Source of the DNA: a bacterium | Lineage (GTDB): Bacteria; Verrucomicrobiota; Verrucomicrobiia; Limisphaerales; J093 | Assembly (NCBI GenBank): GCA_021784265.1 | Contig: JAJXTA010000051.1 | Location: 1 to 9,812 of the forward strand | Reading direction: 5' to 3' | Length of the DNA stretch: 9,812 nt | In this document: piece by piece, positions 6,529 through 9,812 of the stretch | Layout of the letters: every line of letters starts with the position of its first letter | How positions within the stretch are numbered: position 1 is the stretch's first letter | Translations under genes and position numbers: made by a program | The notes under the pieces: generated by a model | Databases searched by the model: none | Told to the model about the DNA's origin: nothing | Seen by the model: the letters and a program-made list of their open reading frames with translations, nothing else

Positions 6529-7461
6529 ATGATCGAGCTGCATGGGGTCACGAAGCGGTTCGGCGCGCGGTACGCGCTGGCGGGCGTGGAGCTGACGGTG
6601 CCGCGCGGGGAGGTGTTTGGTCTGCTGGGGCACAACGGCGCGGGCAAGAGCACGGCCATCGGGTTGATGCTCGGCCAGGTCTGGCCCACGCGCGGCGCAG
6701 TGCGCGTCTGCGGGTGGGACGTGATGCGCCACCGGCAGAAGGCCCTCGAACGGGTGGGGGCCATCTTCGAGACGCCCGCCTTTTACGATTACCTGAGCGG
6801 TTGGGCCAACCTCGAGATCCTCAGCCACTACACGGCCCGCACCAGCCGGGGACGCATCGGGGAGGTGCTGGCCTGGGTGGGCTTGTCGGGGCGGGAGGGG
6901 AACGCGGTGCGCACCTATTCCCACGGCATGCGCGCGCGGCTGGCCTTGGCGCAGGCGCTCCTGCCCCGCCCGGAACTCCTGATCCTGGACGAGCCGGGCG
7001 ACGGGCTGGACCCGGAGGGCCTGCATGAGCTGCGGCTCACCATCCTCCGGTTGCACCGGGAACTGGGCTTGACCCTGCTGCTCTCCTCCCACCTGCTCAA
7101 CGAGGTCGAACAGCTTTGCACGCGCATCGCGGTGTTGCGCCAAGGCCGGAAGGTGTTCGAGGGGCGGCTGGCCGAGGTGGGCGCGGCCGGCAACCTGGTC
7201 CGGCTGCGGGTGGGCGACTTTGCGGCGGCGGTGCGCGAGCTGCAGGCCAGTCGCCTGATCGCGGGCGCGCGGGACGGTCGCTGGGTCTCGCTGGCCCCCG
7301 GGGTGGGGAGTGAGGTGGTGGTGCGCCGTTTGGTCGAGTTGGGGATGCCCGTCTTTGAGATTGCCCGGGCGGAACGCACGCTCGAGGAGTTTTATCTGGA
7401 CCTCATGAAGGGGAACGCGCCGGGGTCTTCCGCCGGGAACGACCCCGCGAGGCCCGCGTAG
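6529..7461 (+). CDS. ABC transporter ATP-binding protein
   Basis: This 310-residue nucleotide-binding subunit pairs with the permease that follows 22 bp later. Walker A is GHNGAGKST (34-42), Walker B is LLILDEP (150-156), the D-loop is GLDP (159-162) and the switch histidine is H188 in SSHLL. The signature is YSHGM (130-134) instead of LSGGQ, and the usual Q-loop glutamine position reads E81 in GAIFETPAFY. Both variants are familiar in BcrA/NatA-type exporters, so ATPase activity is expected. Residues about 220-295 form the small C-terminal accessory domain common in this subgroup, ending in TLEEFYLDLM. The last 15 residues are a low-complexity tail. The ATG at 6529 follows the prepilin stop by 32 bp, without a clear ribosome binding site, and gives the canonical MIELHGVTKRFG start. 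Likely roles are export of a peptide, lipid or antibiotic, or gliding- or Nos-type membrane tasks; the substrate is unknown. Confidence 0.93.
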   Translation: MIELHGVTKRFGARYALAGVELTVPRGEVFGLLGHNGAGKSTAIGLMLGQVWPTRGAVRVCGWDVMRHRQKALERVGAIFETPAFYDYLSGWANLEILSHYTARTSRGRIGEVLAWVGLSGREGNAVRTYSHGMRARLALAQALLPRPELLILDEPGDGLDPEGLHELRLTILRLHRELGLTLLLSSHLLNEVEQLCTRIAVLRQGRKVFEGRLAEVGAAGNLVRLRVGDFAAAVRELQASRLIAGARDGRWVSLAPGVGSEVVVRRLVELGMPVFEIARAERTLEEFYLDLMKGNAPGSSAGNDPARPA

Positions 7462-7483
7462 GTTCTTCGGCCAACGGCCACGT

Positions 7484-8323
7484 ATGTTCTTCCTGCAATT
7501 GCGCAACGAGCTCTGGAAACTGGCCGGCAAGAAACGGACCTACATCGGATTCGTGATGTTCCTGTTGGCCCAGAACATCATCGCCTTGGTGTTCCGCTTC
7601 ACCCACGCCTCTCGTCCCCTGCGGCGGATGCTCGAGGGCAACGGCTACGCGGCGGAGCCGTTCGTGTCCGCCCTCACCATCGCCAGCATCATGCTGATCC
7701 CCTTGGCGGCCTTCCTGCTGCCCCTCTATGTGGCGCTCATCGGGGGTGACCTGGTGGCGAAGGAGGCCGAGGACGGCACGCTGCGGATGATCCTGGCGCG
7801 CCCGATCTCGCGGTGGCGGCTGCTGCTGGTCAAATGGCTCGCCGGCGGCCTCTTCTCGGTGGCGTTAGTGGCGGCGCTGGGCGGTTTTGGGCTGGCGTTC
7901 GCCCGGCTCTACTTTCCCTGGAGCAGCTTGTTCGTGTGGATGCCGGAGCAGGGGATCTTCAGCATCTTCGCTCCCGGGGCCGGCCTGTGGCACTACACGG
8001 CCGCCCATCTGATGTTGGTGACGGAGGCGGGGTCAATCATGGGGTTGGCCTTCATGTTCTCTTGTTTCAATGTCAAGCCGGCGGCGGCGACCATTCTGGC
8101 GTTATCGCTCGTCTTCGTGAGTTTCATCCTCGAACACATCCCTTACTTCAAGGAGTACCAGAACTGGTTTTTCACCTATCACCTGCACCTGTGGCAACTG
8201 ATGTTCGCCAGCCAGACGCCGTGGTGGCGGGTGGGGGAGTCGCTCAGTCTGCTCTTGGGGTTTAATGCGACTTTTTTGGCGGTGGGGGCGACCGCCTTTC
8301 AGGTCCGCGACATCAAGAGTTGA
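7484..8323 (+). CDS. ABC-2 type transporter permease
   Basis: The product has 279 residues with about six hydrophobic segments (near 20-38, 60-86, 112-140, 171-194, 199-217 and 252-273). A cytoplasmic loop after the second reads AKEAEDGTLRMILARPISRW (92-111). This 'E..GTL..L..P.SR' loop is characteristic of ABC-2/NosY-like permeases and contacts the ATPase. Residues 141-170 (WSSLFVWMPEQGIFSIFAPG) probably form an extracellular loop. The gene lies 22 bp after the ATPase stop on the same strand, so the two should be translated together and assemble as a full transporter, probably as dimers of each. No accessory membrane-fusion or lipoprotein gene is seen, which leaves direction and substrate undecided, although this class mostly exports. 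The gene ends the plus-strand set and converges on the repeat-protein gene. Confidence 0.9.
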   Translation: MFFLQLRNELWKLAGKKRTYIGFVMFLLAQNIIALVFRFTHASRPLRRMLEGNGYAAEPFVSALTIASIMLIPLAAFLLPLYVALIGGDLVAKEAEDGTLRMILARPISRWRLLLVKWLAGGLFSVALVAALGGFGLAFARLYFPWSSLFVWMPEQGIFSIFAPGAGLWHYTAAHLMLVTEAGSIMGLAFMFSCFNVKPAAATILALSLVFVSFILEHIPYFKEYQNWFFTYHLHLWQLMFASQTPWWRVGESLSLLLGFNATFLAVGATAFQVRDIKS

Positions 8324-8398
8324 GGAAGGGGGCGTTGGCCGGTCGTTCGCGCGGGGCGTGTTGGCTCGCCCCTGCGGCGGTTCTCGCGCCGGGACAGG

Positions 8399-8443
8399 CG
8401 ACAACCGCCGCGGTGTCGGGGAAGGCCGCCGCCCCGGCGGCTT
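8399..8443. terminator. Two GC-rich hairpins in the convergent gap
   Basis: CGACA (8399-8403) pairs with TGTCG (8414-8418), with CC/GG pairs inside. GCCGCCG (8425-8431) pairs with CGGCGGC (8435-8441) around a CCC loop; the second stem can extend by a G-T and an A-T pair to base 8443. The latter overlaps the stop codon of the minus-strand repeat gene (8445-8443). No T-run follows on either strand. The rest of the 119-bp gap (8324-8442) shows no gene. Bidirectional transcript ends are plausible from position. Confidence 0.35.
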
Positions 8444-9812
8444 CAGGGCGAGGAGGCCCGATAAAAGAGGTGGCTGGGCTCTCCCGAGGGCGGGAGTGGA
8501 CGAAACACCACGTTGGCCGGCTGCGGGGCGGGGAAGTTGGTCACGTCGCTCCACGTGGTCAGGTCGGGCGAGCTTTGGACCGTGTAACCCGCGCCGAGCG
8601 GCCCGGTCAGCCAGAGGGTTGGCTGTGCGGTCGCAGGGTCGCGGGTCATGGCCAACCTGATGGCGCCGCCCGACTCCAGAACGGTCCCTCCGGCCCCCAC
8701 GGCGATGAAGCGTCCGTCGCGATAGACGATCCCGTTGAGCGATTGCGTCGTGCCGGAGGGCCGCGACACCCAGGTCACACCATCAGACGAACTGATGATG
8801 GAACCGGTGTTATAAACGACGACGAACTGGCCACCGCCGTAGGCGACGCCGGTGGGCGTGCCCATTTGGTCCGACGGATGGGGCGTCCAGACGACGCCAT
8901 CGGGGGAGGTCAGGATGGGGCCGAGTTGGGCGACGGCGACGAACTGGCCGCCACCATAAGCGACGCCGTAGAGCCCAGCGCCGGCACTGGCTTGGCGCTG
9001 CACCCAGGTGGCGCCGTCCAGCGACGTCACGATGCTCCCCACTTGGGTCACGGCGACGAAGAGGCCTCGGCCGTAGGTGACGGCGAAGTACGCCCACGAG
9101 TTCAGGGGTGTTACTCGTGGGGTCCAGGCTACTCCGTTGCTCGAGCTCAGGACCGTGGCGCCGCCCCCGACCGCAACGAACTGACCGTTGCCGTAAGCGA
9201 TGCCGTACAGGGGGCTAAGGACCGCGGGCCGCCGCGGGACCCAGGTGGTCCCGTCGGCGGAGGTGAGAATGTTGGTGAGGCCCCCGCCAACGGCCACGAA
9301 CTCGCCGTTGCCGTAGGCCACCGCGCGCAGAGAGGCGTTGGTGGTCGGTGCCGGGTGCGCGACCCAGGCCTCGCCACCGCTCGAGGCGAGGATCCTGCTG
9401 TTATCACCCACGGCGACCAATTCGCCGCCGCCATAAGCGATACCGAACAACGAAGGCCCGACGCCAGAGCTCCGTCCCGTCCAGGTGACACCATCGGCGG
9501 TGGTCAGGACCGTCCCGCCCGCCCCCACCGCCACAAACCGGCCAGCCCCGTAGGCAATACTGGAAAGCGTCGCGGCGGTGGGCAACGCGGTCACCGTCCA
9601 CGCCGACCCGTCGGCCGAGGTCACCAGTGCTGACCCAACTCCGATCCAGCGACCATTGCCGTAAGCGACGCCGGCATACCATTGGTCAGAATTCAGCGTG
9701 TGCAAGCTCCAGGTCGCGCCGTCGGCCGAGGTCAGCACGGGGCCGCCCTCGATGACCACAACAAACTCACCATTGGCATAAGCGACGCCGAGCAAGATGC
9801 CCGCGGTGCCGG
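8443..9812 (-). CDS. Tandem-repeat (beta-propeller-like) protein, 5' end outside window
   Basis: The frame is open from the right edge to a TGA at 8445-8443, so the N-terminus is missing. The visible 456 residues contain nine units of 37-40 residues plus a tenth partial unit. The consensus is roughly (G/A)(V/I)AYGNGxFVAVGxxGxILTSxDGxTWTxR followed by about 10 variable residues. The turns SADG..W and YG.G.F.AVG resemble BNR/sortilin or YCF48-type propeller blades, so one or more propellers are likely, with a binding rather than catalytic role. After the repeats, about 75 residues (LTGPLGAGYTVQSSPDLTTW ... HLFYRASSP) form the small beta-sandwich-like module seen at the ends of large exported verrucomicrobial proteins. 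Surface display or secretion is therefore inferred. The repeats differ clearly from one another in DNA and protein, so they are old rather than recently duplicated. The missing N-terminus may carry a signal peptide and other domains. Confidence 0.82.
   Translation of the reverse strand, partial: GTAGILLGVAYANGEFVVVIEGGPVLTSADGATWSLHTLNSDQWYAGVAYGNGRWIGVGSALVTSADGSAWTVTALPTAATLSSIAYGAGRFVAVGAGGTVLTTADGVTWTGRSSGVGPSLFGIAYGGGELVAVGDNSRILASSGGEAWVAHPAPTTNASLRAVAYGNGEFVAVGGGLTNILTSADGTTWVPRRPAVLSPLYGIAYGNGQFVAVGGGATVLSSSNGVAWTPRVTPLNSWAYFAVTYGRGLFVAVTQVGSIVTSLDGATWVQRQASAGAGLYGVAYGGGQFVAVAQLGPILTSPDGVVWTPHPSDQMGTPTGVAYGGGQFVVVYNTGSIISSSDGVTWVSRPSGTTQSLNGIVYRDGRFIAVGAGGTVLESGGAIRLAMTRDPATAQPTLWLTGPLGAGYTVQSSPDLTTWSDVTNFPAPQPANVVFRPLPPSGEPSHLFYRASSP
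8690..9812 (-). repeat. Tandem DNA repeat of 111-120 bp inside the propeller-like gene
   Basis: Equivalent points of the repeat (plus-strand text like GACGAACTGGCC next to GTAGGCGACGCC) occur near 8704, 8821, 8938, 9055, 9175, 9295, 9415, 9532, 9643 and 9760. The spacings are 117, 117, 117, 120, 120, 120, 117, 111 and 117 bp. All are multiples of three, so the frame is kept. Copies are imperfect. Confidence 0.85.

Noticed and set aside
7462..7483. Small GGCC-AAC-GGCC hairpin before the permease
   Set aside because: A four-base stem in GC-rich DNA is expected by chance, and the genes on either side must be co-expressed for the transporter to work.
8320..9633. 437-residue plus-strand open frame antisense to the repeat protein
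   Set aside because: Its apparent repeats are the mirror of the minus-strand repeats. The minus frame has the coherent blade consensus and a C-terminal domain.
8690..9812. CRISPR-like array, suggested by regular spacing of about 117 bp
   Set aside because: The repeats are imperfect, in frame and encode a continuous protein repeat. There are no short identical repeats with unique spacers.

Overview
The window reads as a chromosomal piece of a high-GC, Gram-negative bacterium of the PVC group, most likely Verrucomicrobiota. This placement is inferred from protein style: a DUF1080 (PF06439) protein, a prepilin-like protein with an [11 protein letters not shown]-terminus and a late H-xn-DG motif, and a repeat protein whose C-terminal module ends in FYRASSP. 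No rRNA or marker gene is present to confirm it. I see no tRNA, rRNA, CRISPR array or insertion sequence.

Layout. 1-72 is the tail of an unrecognised plus-strand gene. 99-839 (+) encodes a CPBP/CAAX-type membrane protease with all its catalytic motifs. A perfect 24-bp palindrome (840-863) follows its stop codon. 925-2790 (+) is an exported family-35 beta-galactosidase. It converges on a two-gene minus-strand unit: 4961-3888 encodes an exported DUF1080 sugar-active protein with an extra C-terminal domain, and 3849-2947, 38 bp further on, encodes an exported SMP-30/gluconolactonase-type protein. These three genes suggest processing of galactosides and oxidised or 3-keto sugars outside the cytoplasm.

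A 273-bp divergent gap (4962-5234) separates that unit from four tightly spaced plus-strand genes. They are a membrane-anchored helical protein of unknown function (5235-5864), a type IV prepilin-like protein (5888-6496), an ABC transporter ATPase (6529-7461) and its six-helix permease (7484-8323). Gaps of 22-32 bp suggest one operon. The ATPase and permease clearly form a transporter. Whether the first two genes share its job is open.

8443-9812 (-) is the 3' part of a gene running off the right edge. It encodes a tandem-repeat protein of about 39 residues per unit, probably a beta-propeller, ending in a C-terminal domain of the kind seen on exported verrucomicrobial proteins. The short convergent gap before it (8324-8442) holds two GC-rich hairpins. 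Nothing here is an obvious defence or mobile system. The less described parts are the unknown-plus-prepilin-plus-ABC cluster, the repeat protein and the DUF1080 fusion.
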